In this document: positions 12,610-24,873 of the stretch, piece after piece
How the letters are laid out: every line of letters starts with the position of its first letter
Numbering within the stretch: position 1 is the first letter of the stretch
Origin: Cruorifilaria tuberocauda
Taxonomy: Eukaryota; Nematoda; Chromadorea; Rhabditida; Onchocercidae
Direction: 5' to 3'
NCBI GenBank assembly: GCA_013365365.1
Contig: JABVXU010000116.1
Location: forward strand, 1-64,000
DNA length: 64,000 nucleotides
Notes under the pieces: model-generated
What the model was told of the DNA's origin: nothing
What the model saw: only the letters and a program-made list of their open reading frames with translations
Databases searched by the model: none
Translations under genes and position numbers: made by a program

Positions 12610-15600
12610 TTACAGCACTGATTTATGCCTACGCCGCCTTAAACGTCGACGTATGTCAATCAGTGCTAATTCCTCGAACGGTAATTCATGCGACGGCGCG
12701 GAGCGAACACCAGGTCTTCTTTCAGCGCGAATAACGGATGGCAAATGTCGACTTGTAGGTGCTTGTATTAACGGTGTTGGTCGCGAAAATTGCTGTATGC
12801 CAGATGTACTTGGTACGGATCCTCCTCTGGTAGCAGGATGGGAACGGACCGTACTTCGACCACTTGTTCCGCTTGTTTCACCAGTTTCGACATGACGCAA
12901 CGCTATGCAGACATCACCAACCTGTAAAACCAATCTATGTTTTGATTGCATGATTGGAAGTTTTTGAGATGCTTATTTATGACACAAAAAGATCGCTTCC
13001 ATCGTTTCAAAAAAAAGTTATCCAAAATTAGCAGCATGTATGCATATGAATAAAAATAACGTGTCACAAAGTCACGAAAATAAATGAAGAAAGAAGCATA
13101 ACATTCGCTCCCTACAAGTGTTAACTCTCGCTATTAACGGACGCCTTAATATGATTGTATCAATATATATTCAAGCAAATTCTTGAACATTCTTTCGACT
13201 GCGTTGAATATCAGAAATTTTTGAATTAAGAACTTGGACCGTGCACAATGATTCTTACGTTGCAACATCAACAGCATATTTACTAATATGTTTCAAGTTA
13301 ATTTAATGATTATGTCTTACTCTTATCATGTTTTCACTATGTAAAAACTAACATTTAGCTGTCTGCAAATCAATCCATATGTGGATCGCGTTCTTTCTGG
13401 GCTATAAGATGCCCAACCTTGGTCAACCACAAAATAGGGATGCTCGATTCCTGCCTCTATTGTTACCTAAAGAGAAAAGAACATATCTTACTTTCATAAG
13501 ATCTGCTGATAAAACTGCTATTTCAGAATGGAAAAGTTACTTTTTGAACAGCAATGAAATGCAAGCTATTTATGAAAGACTAGAATGCAATATAGAAGAG
13601 CAACTTATGGCGCGAAAAAATTCCTACAGTTTTTTTTAAACGCCTCCTTTAGAGAATATTTTCGAAGCTATGCAAAATCTTTTAAGATTGAATCCTAAAG
13701 AAAAATTATAACATTAACAACTCAGTATTTTATGGCATACGAGGGAACGACTATTTACGACCTCTGATTACTTGCATCACCAATTAATCGGTCCAAAAGC
13801 CACAAAGAAAAATTCATGTCAAGGTATGAAAAACAGGGTATACAACAAATTAATGGCAGGTGTTTATCAAGTAACGGAGAAGAAAGGACATCACTTTAAT
13901 CAGCTGAAGTTTTTTAGCGGATTTAAAGAAATACACTTTTTTTTAATTCTGATTATTTTTTAATTAATATTCTTCTGAGCCACAGGATTTGCTTTCATAA
14001 AATTCAACCAGTTTTTGACCAGCCGGTTGATTTTAAAGAAGTTATATCTTCAGAAAATATGACAAGTAAACCTAAGAAGCAATAATTACGAAATTTGAAA
14101 GTGAGAAAAATCACTTTCTTTGTAGATGACTTTTTCACCTTCAAGGTGAAGTGTTTCACTTTCACCTTTTTCACTTTTTCACCTGATTTAATGACCCAAA
14201 TCTGGACCAAGTCCTGAAATATCCGTCCACACATGATATCGAAATAAAAATTAACTATCTGTCAGAAAGTGAAATCATTGATACCGTTTAGTCATTTAAC
14301 GAAACTGTATCTCTTAAAAGTGGAGAAATTCCATATCATAAATAACCTAGCCATTTTAAACTAAGTCAAAATGTCAGTCGTTAATTGTTGCCCATTGATT
14401 TTACAGAAACTAATATGAAAGTAATTGTTCTTTAATACATCATCAGAAATTTTTAAAAAATCACCAGAATTCTTTGCTCGCCAACAGCAAAAGTAATGAG
14501 GACCTGACGATCTTTTTCAATCTCCTGAATTCGCATGATCCTACTGTTGCAGATAACGAGATCCGTTTTCATTGCTGCAGATAGAACAAAATCTTCTGTG
14601 CTCATTTCTTCAACCCTTTTCAACTGGCCCGACTGTAAACGTATCATTGTACCTAAAATAGTGATAAATTGTCCACTTAACTAGTTAAATTTCACAAATT
14701 TTATTGTCAAACTTCGAAGAAATTGATATTGTAAAAGTTGAAAATATTAGTTACGATCAAATGGATAAAAATAACTAAAAAACAATATATATGCAGCTTT
14801 GAATTACTATAAAATTATTTTCATTAAAAGAGATCATAAGAACCAACAACGATGATGACTTGATTTTCTCCATAAAAGAAATTTCAAAGTGAGCTACTGA
14901 ATATTTTGCCTATCCTTCTGTACTTTTTTATCGAGAAAACGTTATCCTTCTTATATCTATAATGTCAATCTGTAATGAATAATTCATGCCTCTTCCTGGT
15001 GTGTTTATGGAGTGATAATAGCACCCACAATCAATCATGTTAAATTTTCCGTATTAAGTTTTACAACTGATTGAATGAGCAAAAAAAGTGGATCATCATA
15101 TTATTAAACCAGCAAACTAATAACTTCGAAAAGTACAAAATGAGTGCGGTGAGGTCTAAAGTAATGTACTATTTATATTTTTTTTCATAGAAATGAAATA
15201 GCTCCAATAGGAAAATCATAAAACCGAATGCTATTTCTTATGATGAAAGTATTATCAAATGATGCACCAGTTTAAATCTAAATATGGTAGTGATAATCTT
15301 ATGAATATTTTCCTTCTGCAAAAAACGCATACGTTAACATTCCTAATTTAAATAACCAAATTTGGTTGAGAAATTTCGAATTCGAAATTTTGTTATATTG
15401 TTCTATGGAAAAAGACTATCCGTAATAGTCAAGAATATAAAACAAACCGATTTGTAACTAATATCGCCAGTTATATATCCCGTGAAAGTAAAGTATCGGT
15501 AATGGAAATTTTGAAAATCACTTTAAAAAGAGTTTAAGCTAAAGGATTTTAAGAGTCTAAAAGAGTTTAAACAAACCACGCATAAAGTGAGAAAGATAAT

Positions 15601-18600
15601 ACGGTTGTGACGGCAGTGTTCCCAGTTGGAAAGACGGTGGTTCTGGAGCACCAGTAGAAGCAACAGGAACAGCAATTGATGGGACACTGGCTGATGGAAC
15701 AGCGGGCGTGGGACGTTGATAAGGAGTATATCTACAAAGTAATTTTGTATTTAACCAAAATGTGCAAAATTTTAAACAATATGTTTTGTTTTCATAACAC
15801 ATGTTTTACAATAAACTTTTCACAATTTGAAATGAATCCAGAGTATAGATTTGTTCGGGGTATAAGAAGGAAAATCTAAACGACAGAAAAGAGATAATGG
15901 AAAGAAGAAATATAACAATTTTGTTAACAAGTAACAGGCAACAATGCAAAAAAAAATGGGACGTGTGACTTTGTGATAAAGAGCAGCAGATGAGATCAAA
16001 CGATCAAAATTGAAAAATCATTGAAATACCTGATCCAACGTTATTTTTTACTTTATTCATGATTAAGGTTCACGAAGTTTTCATTTGCACGATACATTAA
16101 TCTTAAAGTTAGCTTGAATTGTTTATTATTTGTTAATAAACAGCTTCTCAAGTGATTAATGCAATCACCTGCGGCGTTCCTGAGTTAAGATATGACGAAC
16201 ACGAGGCAGTGGAGGCGGTGGCATCATCACAACACGACCAAGAGCTGTAAAATATATAACGCAAATTTATTTTTGCGAACATTTATTAAATATCAGTACT
16301 TCAAATTGAGAACTACATACAATTGGGCAGAAGTAAATAAGCTCAATTAAAAATAGATTGCAAATCTGATTCCCTATCTCATAAACAAATGAACATAGTC
16401 GGACGAATTGAGAAATGTATCAGAATGCATCCCAAATAAGCTGCAACAACAGTAGCTGTTGTTCGTCCCTAACATATAGATGAATGTCAAACTAGGTTTT
16501 ATAATCACCAAAAAATATTTAATAACAACATTTATAGTTATTTAGTATTTTAATTAATTATTTTAGAAATCATTTACATTTCCTGAAGAAATACGTTCTT
16601 ATTCTTCATATTTTATTTATCAGTATTTTAAATGAATACGAATGTCCACAAATTCATAGATAAAGAATAGATCTTACTATTCAAAGATTTTATTTCTTTA
16701 ATTTATTGTCACTAATCATAAGCTTCTCTCATCTTTTCTAACTGATATTTAATTTTAAAATTCAGTTCACTGTTTTCGATAGGCTGTTAAACGTTTTTAC
16801 AAACATGTAGAAAATGCAAAGAGAAAAAACCTTGGGAATATGGCTGTGATGTAGAGAGTTGCAATGCAGATACAGACGGTGTGGGGGTAGTGGTGACAGT
16901 TGCAGCAGCAACAGCAGCATGAGAAGTTGAAGCAAGTAATAAAGCTTGCCGCGCAGTTGCAACAGCAGCACGTGAGAGAATTGGCTGAGGCTGTATGAAT
17001 TCAACCCGTGATTGACGTGAACCTGTTTCGGCACTTAACGATGGCATTGACTGAGTTACGGCAGCTGGTGTCACACGTTGATGTGTAGGTTGAGCAGTTG
17101 TATAAGTCGGCAGGGCCTGCGGAGGTTGTGGCAGTACTCCAACAGCTGCTAATGCAGCATGCATTTGTGTCATTAAAGTTGTACCATGCAGTGGTGATGA
17201 TGGCAGTAAATGGACAGCAGTACCCGAAGCTGCAAGTTGCTGCTGTTGTTGTAACTGTAATAAATGCCGTTGTAAATTCTGCTCAAGGGTTAATACAGGC
17301 GTCGAAGGTGGTCCTACACGCGATCCTGAAAATTGAAATTAGTCGAGATCCATTGTCACTTGATTTGAAATATGCAAAAGAAAATTTTTTTATGATAAAT
17401 GATTAAATGATATATTTTGTTAAAAACATGAAATATCAGCTGAACTGATCTAACAGATATTTTTAACAATCTATTTCAAGTCAAATTATCTAACCACTTA
17501 GCAATAGTTTCAGTAAGGCAATATATATTTCATATCATATAATGTATGAATCTAACCAAAATGACCGAATTTTTCGACGATTCACACTACTGCATCAATG
17601 ATGAAAATGAGGAATATTGAAGTGAGGATTTTATATAAAATATACTGACATGCGATGTAAAATAAATACGTCATAGTTCAGAGCAATGAAATTCAAGTAA
17701 TCAAGCAATGTGTTGCATATGAATCACGGAACAATAAATCCGAGAAATAATATATAACAATTTACCGTTCAATAGTGAGAATAAAACTTACCAATTTGTG
17801 CTGAACGTCCACCGGATACCGCAGCTAATGTCGCAGCTGCCGCTGCAGCAGCTTGATGCTGCTGTGCAGCAGCAGCTAAAATGACCTGATACTGTGCCAA
17901 AAGAGCTGGATTCATGGCGCCCACCATTTGAAGTGGCGATTGCCCAGATGAGCCAGGTTCAGGTCCAGAACCGGAACCAGGACCAGAACTAGGACCGGAA
18001 CCTGGGCTTAAACCAATACCCGTTAATAATGAGGCACTGGAAATGGAAGAAGAAGGTAGAGATGAAAGTGATGATACACCCACTGTTATATCTGTTCCAG
18101 ATGGTGGTTGCTGGCTCGTTGATGGTTGAGAGTAGCGCAACCCAGCAGCAACTTGTGAGGAGGCGGACTGCAGTAGCTACAAAATGTATTCGAATGAATT
18201 CTAAGAAATCAACAGTGCCAAGAACTAAAACTTTAGTGTGGATTTCGAATAAAACAAATGTGGACAACATAAGGCAGATGCGACGATCAAACAGCTATTC
18301 GATGGAATAATTTCAAATGTATTGGTTCTTCTGAAAACCAGAAGGAGAAGAGGAGCAAAGGTTAAGAAAAAAAATGAAGAAACTGTGAGTTACCTTCTGG
18401 AAATTGGGAACATCTTAAAAAAGCCAAACTTCACAGATAAGTGATAATGAAGAATGCATTCCAAATGATACCCTGTTCAAAATCACTTCGAGAGTAAGAA
18501 AACGCTTTCAAGAAAAAAACAAAATGGGAAGTCAACTTTCCATCTTAACCGTTTTCTTCCTTATCAGACAAGCAGGAAAATTACTAATGAAATTTCAAAT

Positions 18601-19131
18601 AACTGCATTAAAATGTTAAAGACTGCTATTCATCATAATACATATAGTATGCAAGATCACACAAACACTCTTAATTCCTACTATAGAGGTCTCGAATTTA
18701 AAGGATACATTTCATTCTTATATTCTTCAAACGATCAATTTCAAGTATAGTCTATAATCCGACCTGCATTTCAAACTGTGACGGCCAAGCCATCGGACGC
18801 TGAACAGAGGGTGAGTGCAGCATGGGGAACTGTTCCCTTAGAGTGGCTGATTGTTGCACGACATTAGGAAATGCCTGGGATGTCGGAACTGTGCTGGGCT
18901 GAAATCATGAAATAATATTAATGGATAAACTTGGATGAGATTCTTCTGTGCTAAAAAAAGACATAAAAAGACCTGACAGCTTGGGCCAGCTTCATTTTGC
19001 TGCGGAAAAATAGCCACTGAGACAGCAGGTTGTTGTTGTGTAGGGGCACGAATAGTAGCAGGTTGGCGGATAGGACCGCCTTCTGGTGGTGCTTTCTGCG
19101 ACTGCCGAGAACCCCCTGGCGCACCATTCAT
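12610..19131 (-). CDS. ATXN1: Ataxin-1 homologue with AXH domain
   Basis: Exons in transcript order: 19131-18973, 18898-18764, 18176-17792, 17325-16831, 16244-16169, 15731-15577, 14652-14465, 13466-13353, 12921-12610; 672 aa with all phases consistent (human ATXN1 is about 815). The N-terminal two thirds is low-complexity: Ser/Gly/Pro, a seven-alanine run, and only short glutamine runs (LQLQQQQQL near residue 250). From about residue 461 it matches the AXH domain along its length: FMRGTMIRLQSGQLKRVEE, STEDFVLSA, ITFAVGEQ, HPYFVVDQGWASYSPERT and VGDVCIAL correspond to known AXH blocks. Family knowledge: AXH mediates dimerisation and binding to the repressor Capicua and to RNA; the protein acts in the nucleus in transcriptional repression. 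The last 25 residues end in a basic cluster (RRRLRRRRHKS), a possible nuclear localisation signal. A C. elegans ataxin-1-related AXH gene exists. The start ATG is preceded in frame by a TAG. Confidence 0.9.
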
Positions 19132-19142
19132 AGAAATTGCAT
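19128..19142 (-). promoter_or_regulatory. Minimal uORF overlapping the ataxin-1 start codon
   Basis: On the minus strand ATG CAA TTT CTA TGA lies immediately before the main start. Its TGA overlaps the main ATG as ATGA. This is the arrangement seen in stop-start coupled reinitiation and could lower or couple translation of the ataxin-1 homologue. It is read directly from sequence; function is inference. Confidence 0.55.
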
Positions 19143-19224
19143 AGAAACGATCGCACAACTATTGTTTTGGCCCCAATATTACGTTTTTCCACCTTTCCCT
19201 TCAGTTATTATTTTCACTATAATC

Positions 19225-19226
19225 CT
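19225..19226 (-). promoter_or_regulatory. Candidate 5' splice-leader or UTR-intron acceptor of ataxin-1
   Basis: On the minus strand ATGTTGCAG|GATT ends 93 bases before the start codon, with no in-frame coding before it. Nematode genes commonly receive a spliced leader at such a site; a cis-spliced 5' UTR intron is equally compatible. Confidence 0.4.
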
Positions 19227-19675
19227 GCAACATACGAATTGTATTATATTCCAATTGTATTCATACAAAGTCACGATTCACGCAAACAAATTGAAAAAAA
19301 AAAAGGAAAAATACCAAGCATAAAAATAAATTTATTAATTGTATACTGACCAATTAATAATCCGATGGACATATCCCAAGCAATAGGATCTATCATTATA
19401 ACATTAATAAAAGTGAATGTAAAAAACCATAACGGTATATGCTTATCTAATTTATCTTTTTAATTCAAACTAGCTTGCCTAACTTAAAATTAAGCTCATT
19501 TAATATAGTTAAGAAATTGCACGGAAGATAAGTCCTTCTTGAAGCATTGATGAATATTTCAAGTGTACTGATGTATTCAATAGCTTGAATGATGATAATA
19601 AGAGTAGCTTTCTAGTTTGGTTCTTTATATAAATCAAAATGACCATTCCATACTTCTGTCTTAGAAAGAGGTCGG

Positions 19676-19701
19676 GCCATTTTGTGCCTTAACAAAATGG
19701 C
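19676..19701. repeat. 10-bp inverted repeat carrying ATGGC in both orientations
   Basis: GCCATTTTGT and ACAAAATGGC are separated by six bases. Each arm reads AAAATGGC outward on its strand, which resembles the YY1 core (CCATNTT) and also a good nematode start context. It lies about 550 bases upstream of the ataxin-1 start. Confidence 0.6.
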
Positions 19702-22078
19702 TGGACGAATCAACCAATTTGAAATTCCTCTACAGGTGGCAGCAGACTTTCTCCCACCCTTCATTCTCTCATTTCCGAACGGTAAACAGACTTTACATAT
19801 CCATGTAATATTTATTGCAAATACATTTTTACACTTGTTGTCTACAATTACGCATAGAAAATTTGCTCATTCAATATATTAAAATTTGCTAGGCGTACGT
19901 GAATTCGCAATACATTAAGACATTTCTACTTACTCCAAGAATATGAGAAACGTATTTATGTTCATTCTTACTTAGCATCACAAGAATCATAGCAGTACTA
20001 GAATTCATCATTTGAATGTGAACAGATACTCTTACAGATGACGCTAGTCCTGAAATTAAGACTAACCGGTGCTTCCCTTTTTCTCCTTTCTTCTCTCTCT
20101 CTCTCTCTCTGTCTCCGAAAATGAGCTTGAAATTCATTTCTAATAGTAGAAAAGTAATAGACGCTGTCTGCCTACAACTTATATCTTACATTTCAATATT
20201 AATCATTAATTATTGCTGATAAAGATTTACAAAATCTTACCACTTTTTTTCCTTTGAAAAGAGATAGCTTCTTCACTATCTTTTTTTATTTAATCTTATT
20301 CATAAATTGTATAAGTCACATTGAATAAGTCAAAGAAATGGCTTACCAGGCTAGAAGCATTAAAAAAAGCGAATCAGATCAAAAGATTAACAGTATGAAT
20401 ATACTTTCGAAAATGAACTTTCAGTAGTTATCTCAGATGGACATTTGAAAATCACCTCAAATCACTTTTGATTCAGTTATATTCTTATGATAAACTAATA
20501 CAACAATGCTTTCTAAGTTCTAGTCCATATCCCCATAGATACTTTATGTAGATTTGTTTGTACGAAAACGTGATTAAACATAATTGGAATTTTTTCTTTT
20601 TTTAATACCTTTAACGATACTTATATACCTCCGCGAGTTCTGTACAGATTTCCTTTGATTATGTGATATTTTTATGTTACACATATCATAAATCTTCTAT
20701 AGAAATTTACAGCATAATGCTAATAATGCTAATAATGCTAAATTTTCCAATTCAATTTCAATTAACTAATTATTGTTTTTAATTATAAATGAATAATGTC
20801 GCATTTTCCAAAATATTTCGATCAAATGTTATTGTACATTTATGGTTGATGTAAAGAAGTTATTTCCTATGTAGATGTTTATTCGATGTTTACAAAATAT
20901 ATTCTCCATTTGAGAAGTCATATAGATATAATTATATTAGTTTGATATCATTGTTTTAAGGGATTTTCGTATTTTCGAATAAAAAAATATTGAACTGAGA
21001 GTTTCTGAAGGATGCAAAATTTTCAATATAGTATCTCGATATAAAAAAAATAACTATACATTGTCTAAAGGATTTATTTCTTGTTCGATACTTGGAAAAT
21101 CAGGAATTTTGAAAAGTTCACCTAGTAATTTCATAAAATTAAAATTAATTTGTTAATTTCAAAAAATTCTACCATTTTTATTTGTTCTGATCGTGATACC
21201 ATGAAGAATGATTTCTTCTAAAGTCTTGTAAGCGGAAGATGATAAGATAGCTCTGATATGATCTATTCATTCGTCTTATGTGATTGCCCCACTCGAACAT
21301 ACCTGAAATCTTAATTATTTCCTTAAATTTAGGAATGAATATCGAGAATAATCCTTGATCAACTACCATGGTCTTCTTTCAACAGTATCTCTGAAACAAG
21401 AGGAAGTGGGAGTTTCAGAAAAAACAGTAGAATTACGTGTGGTCTGAAAGTGAAAGAACGAGTACTATTTTATTCTCATCGTTATCGTTATCTTCAAATT
21501 ACGTTTTGATGATAAAAATAATTCCATGCAAAGCTAAATAGAATAATTCCATCTTACTTGATCGTAAGAAATCCATCATTATTCAATTATCAGATGAACA
21601 TGATTTAGATATTAAAGATAATACACTTCATATTGATCAACAGTATCTTTAGATGGACGAATTATTACCCTTTTAGTTTATTCCAGATTTCTTGTTAACG
21701 GATAATTAAGGATTGAATGATGATTATTTTTTTTGGAGAAGCAAATCACTGCAAAAGAATTCATTAAACTTTCATTAAACTTTGAAAGAGAAGCAAATAT
21801 AAATTACTGTTATGCATACATATTGCACAGTTACATTTATTATTCGAAGACATAATTTGTCCTGCAACATGCAAGTTTGCATCACGCAGGTTTCTACAGA
21901 CAAATATTCTCGAAAATAAGCACTAAGAAAAAAATTATGACATTCCTATGAGAGTAGAAAAGGGAATGGAACGAAACGATGAGAAGAGAAAGGTAACATT
22001 AATCAGTTATCAAAAAGGACGAGAGATGATGCATGGAATGTTAGCATGCAGAAATATTTTTCGGGATAAGCAGTAGTG

Positions 22079-22181
22079 GGAAGAGGAGAAAGAGGAAGGG
22101 AAAGAAGAGAAGGAAGAGGAGAGGGAGGAGGAGGGGGAGGAGGAGGAAGAGAAGAAGGAAGAGGAAGAGGAGGAAAAATAG
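22079..22181 (+). repeat. 100-base polypurine (GGA/GAA) tract
   Basis: Virtually every base is A or G, in irregular GAGGAGG, GAAGAG and GGGGGAGG units. Such homopurine-homopyrimidine tracts can form triplex DNA. No reading frame or gene uses it. Confidence 0.85.
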
Positions 22182-22335
22182 TATGGAATGTGTAAGAATC
22201 AAAAATAGTGTAACTTATGATGGCAAATGGATGTCTAGGATTTTAAAAAAAAATGGGAAAAGTTTTTTCACAATGAAAATTCCTAGTGGCATTTGCTTCT
22301 TCTCTCTTATCGTTTCTCGTAGTGCACCTGCACTC

Positions 22336-22390
22336 TAACACAGACAGACACACGCACACGCACACGCACATTGCACACATTGCACACATC
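22336..22390 (+). repeat. CA / CGCACA microsatellite
   Basis: CAGACAGACACACGCACACG repeats run into two copies of CATTGCACACATTGCACA. Simple-sequence repeat only. Confidence 0.75.
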
Positions 22391-23577
22391 GGTTGCAAAA
22401 GAGAAATGATTGGTTGGTGTAGTAGCACAGGAAATGCTTGAAAATGAAATTAGGAAAAAAGTGCATACATTCATCGAAAGGTTTATTTTTTTTTCTGCTC
22501 CAATATACAGAAAGAAGAGCTACGCGCAGTTGCACGTGAACGTGGACGTTTTAGCTAAGTGCAACAATCATCAGAGCGATATCAACTATAATCATTATCA
22601 TTTCCCAATGCTTCATGTCCTTCTATCTCTTGTCTCTCTCGGTTACTATATCACACATTTAAGTGTGGAAGGAAAAGCAAAAATGGAAAGGGACGAATGT
22701 GTGTGTAATTGATAGTATCATTTATCTTTGATCTAACATACTTTATTGATACTGATCTGAAGTTCATCGTTTAGAGGATGAAATGAGCAAATAATTAAGA
22801 GTGATATTTGAAATATATCTCCTGATAGATCGTTTCTAATAAAATGGTTATGATGTTGATCATTTCAAAACTAAGAATAATTAAAAGTGGAAGAAAGGAA
22901 CGAAGAATACATTATACGATCATTGCATCATTTAATTCATTTAATCATGCAATCTTAATATTATGTTTAGTTGTTTGTATCAGACGTGATAGAAAAGAAT
23001 GCATTTTTTTCATTTCCATTCATTTACTGTTTTTCTTTTGTCTTGGAAATGAGAAGAAATTTGTCGCATATATGTAATTTAGCATATGAACATGTGTTTT
23101 AATAGTTTTCTTAAACGAAGTAAATTTATTTTTAAAAGTACTCCTATCGCTATTTCAATTCAATCAAACATTTATCGAAATCATTATGCCATCGTAAGCA
23201 TATCCTACTCCTACTCCTATTTTTATCTGATAATTATCGCTATAATTATTACATTAATTCATCACTCTTTCGATTACTAATTTAATTTTTCTTATCAATC
23301 AATGTTTTTTTTTATTTCCAATATGCTTGTCAAAATCCTAGCATATATATCATATTTAGAAAGTGAAAAGATTTTAGAAAATATAGAAGAGATAATAACA
23401 TATAATCATTAGTAATAGCAAAAATGAGCATATTTCTAGTTATCATGAAGTGTGCAAACTATGAAATACGAATGAAATAATAATGTCGACGACTTATATG
23501 TGAAGTTATACATAGAATGCTTTTCCTTCTTCAGTTAGTAGTAGTTTATGCTTAAATGTTGGATATCTAGTACTGGA

Positions 23578-23612
23578 AGAAAGAAAAGGAGAGAGAGAGA
23601 GAGAGAGAGTAG
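23578..23612 (+). repeat. GA dinucleotide run
   Basis: AGGAGAGAGAGAGAGAGAGA type repeat in the intergenic region. Confidence 0.75.
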
Positions 23613-24087
23613 AGGTTTTTTTCCCATGTTTGAGAGATTGGATATGAAAGATATGCTCTCATACTCAGATAAAGGACTTTTTTTTTTTCAATGAAAGGAT
23701 ATCCAAGTGCACTTTCTCTTGTCTCGTAAGTTAAAAAAAAACGGAGACATTTAAAGCTGATGTTAGCAACACTGTATAATCTGAAATCAATTTTATTACA
23801 GATAGTGTGCTCTCTTTTCACATTTTTAAATATCTTTTTTTTTCAAAAAATGCCTTTATGTATTTTTACGATTGAAAATCACAGTCTTTCTCGAGATTTA
23901 ATAGCCAGGTGTATATCATCTCATTTCTGACTAATAATTTGTAATACTCTCCTCTTTTCCATTCCCTTCATCTCTTTTTATAGCAATTAAATGAACGAAA
24001 TGAAATCCCTTATCGGAAAAGTTTCTTTTTTTGAATTGAAATATCACTAAGCTTTCCAAGATTTCATGTAAGACTATAATATCTCTT

Positions 24088-24155
24088 TTTTTCCATTTCT
24101 TTCCTTTCTTTCTCTCTCTCCCTTCTTTCTTTCTCTCTCTCTCTCTCCCTTCCAT
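24088..24155 (+). repeat. CT-rich polypyrimidine tract
   Basis: Pyrimidine-only sequence with TTTC and CT units, opposite in strand polarity to the purine tracts at 22079 and 23578. Confidence 0.75.
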
Positions 24156-24472
24156 CCTTGAATTATTTTCTCCTAATGTATCATTGCAATAAATTAACCC
24201 GTGAAATTAAACAATAGGTAGAAAGTTAAGATCGATAAAATTGAGCGTTAAATTAAAACCTTATTCTAGTCAATATTTTCATTTACTCACTAATTTTTGA
24301 CAAATTTGAAGAAACTGCTTCCAGTGCTCTTTTCAGACATTACAAAAGTATCAAACGTTATCCATTTCATTCTACTACACATAGTTATCAAGTTTATGTT
24401 ATCAATGTTTTGTCAGCAATTGACATCAATTCTATTTTAACATTACTTCACTAATTACTATAACCAAGTTTG

Positions 24473-24873
24473 ATGACATCCTCTTTATTGACTACTTCGA
24501 GTAGGTCTCTGAAAGTTGGGAATGCCATCAATATCGCATGCAAAAGTGAATGTGTTTGTCCTTTGCTAAATGAAACAGTTTGTAAATTACTTCCGGAGAT
24601 AATAATACAAAAGTAAGTGTTTTTTTTGTTGTTACTATTCTTGATAACAATATTAATAATATATGATACGTTATTGATTATAAAGTTGCTTAAAAAATTT
24701 CAAACAGATTTATGGATGCTTACCGAAAAATGTACAATTGTACTTTATTTCTTTTGATTGATTCAATTGAGAATAAATCATTCTATCTTGATAATGATAA
24801 CGAACGAAATGAGGAAGAAAGATTTGAAATATTTTATCGGAAATATAAAATCAGTGCTTCATCACTAGAATAG
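24473..24873 (+). CDS. Candidate two-exon orphan gene, 101 aa
   Basis: Exon 1 is 24473-24612, starting ATG ACA TCC and ending at a strong donor (AA|GTAAGTG). Exon 2 is 24708-24873, after a TTTCAAACAG acceptor. The frame closes: 306 bases, 101 aa plus stop. The N-terminal half has clustered cysteines (CKSECVCPLLNETVCKL). The second half starts FMDAYRKMYNCTLFLL and ends in a charged Asp/Glu/Lys/Arg-rich tail. An AATAAA begins one base after the TAG. Support: joined frame, consensus splice sites, the near-immediate poly(A) signal and residue composition less biased than the surroundings. I do not recognise the family. Further upstream exons cannot be excluded; chance occurrence is possible in A+T-rich DNA. 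Confidence 0.45.

Larger units (their letters stand above)
19132..24472. other. Gene-poor stretch upstream of ataxin-1
   Basis: No coding exon could be supported. The first part is presumably 5' UTR and promoter of the ataxin-1 homologue. It contains the inverted repeat at 19676-19701, a CT run near 20083-20116, a 100-base polypurine tract at 22079-22181, a CA/CACG microsatellite at 22336-22390 and a GA run at 23578-23612. Confidence 0.5.

Noticed and set aside
13379..13639. Open frame of 86 codons on the plus strand
   Set aside because: It overlaps the minus-strand exon 13353-13466, which encodes a conserved part of the AXH domain; it is antisense noise.
19700..19788. Possible plus-strand first exon (MAGRINQFEIPLQVAADF) ending at GTAAAC
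   Set aside because: The start context is good, but no downstream exon or family match was found; the start codon lies within the palindrome.
22410..22712. 100-codon plus-strand open frame
   Set aside because: It begins at a non-ATG codon, has irregular composition and no similarity or splice evidence.
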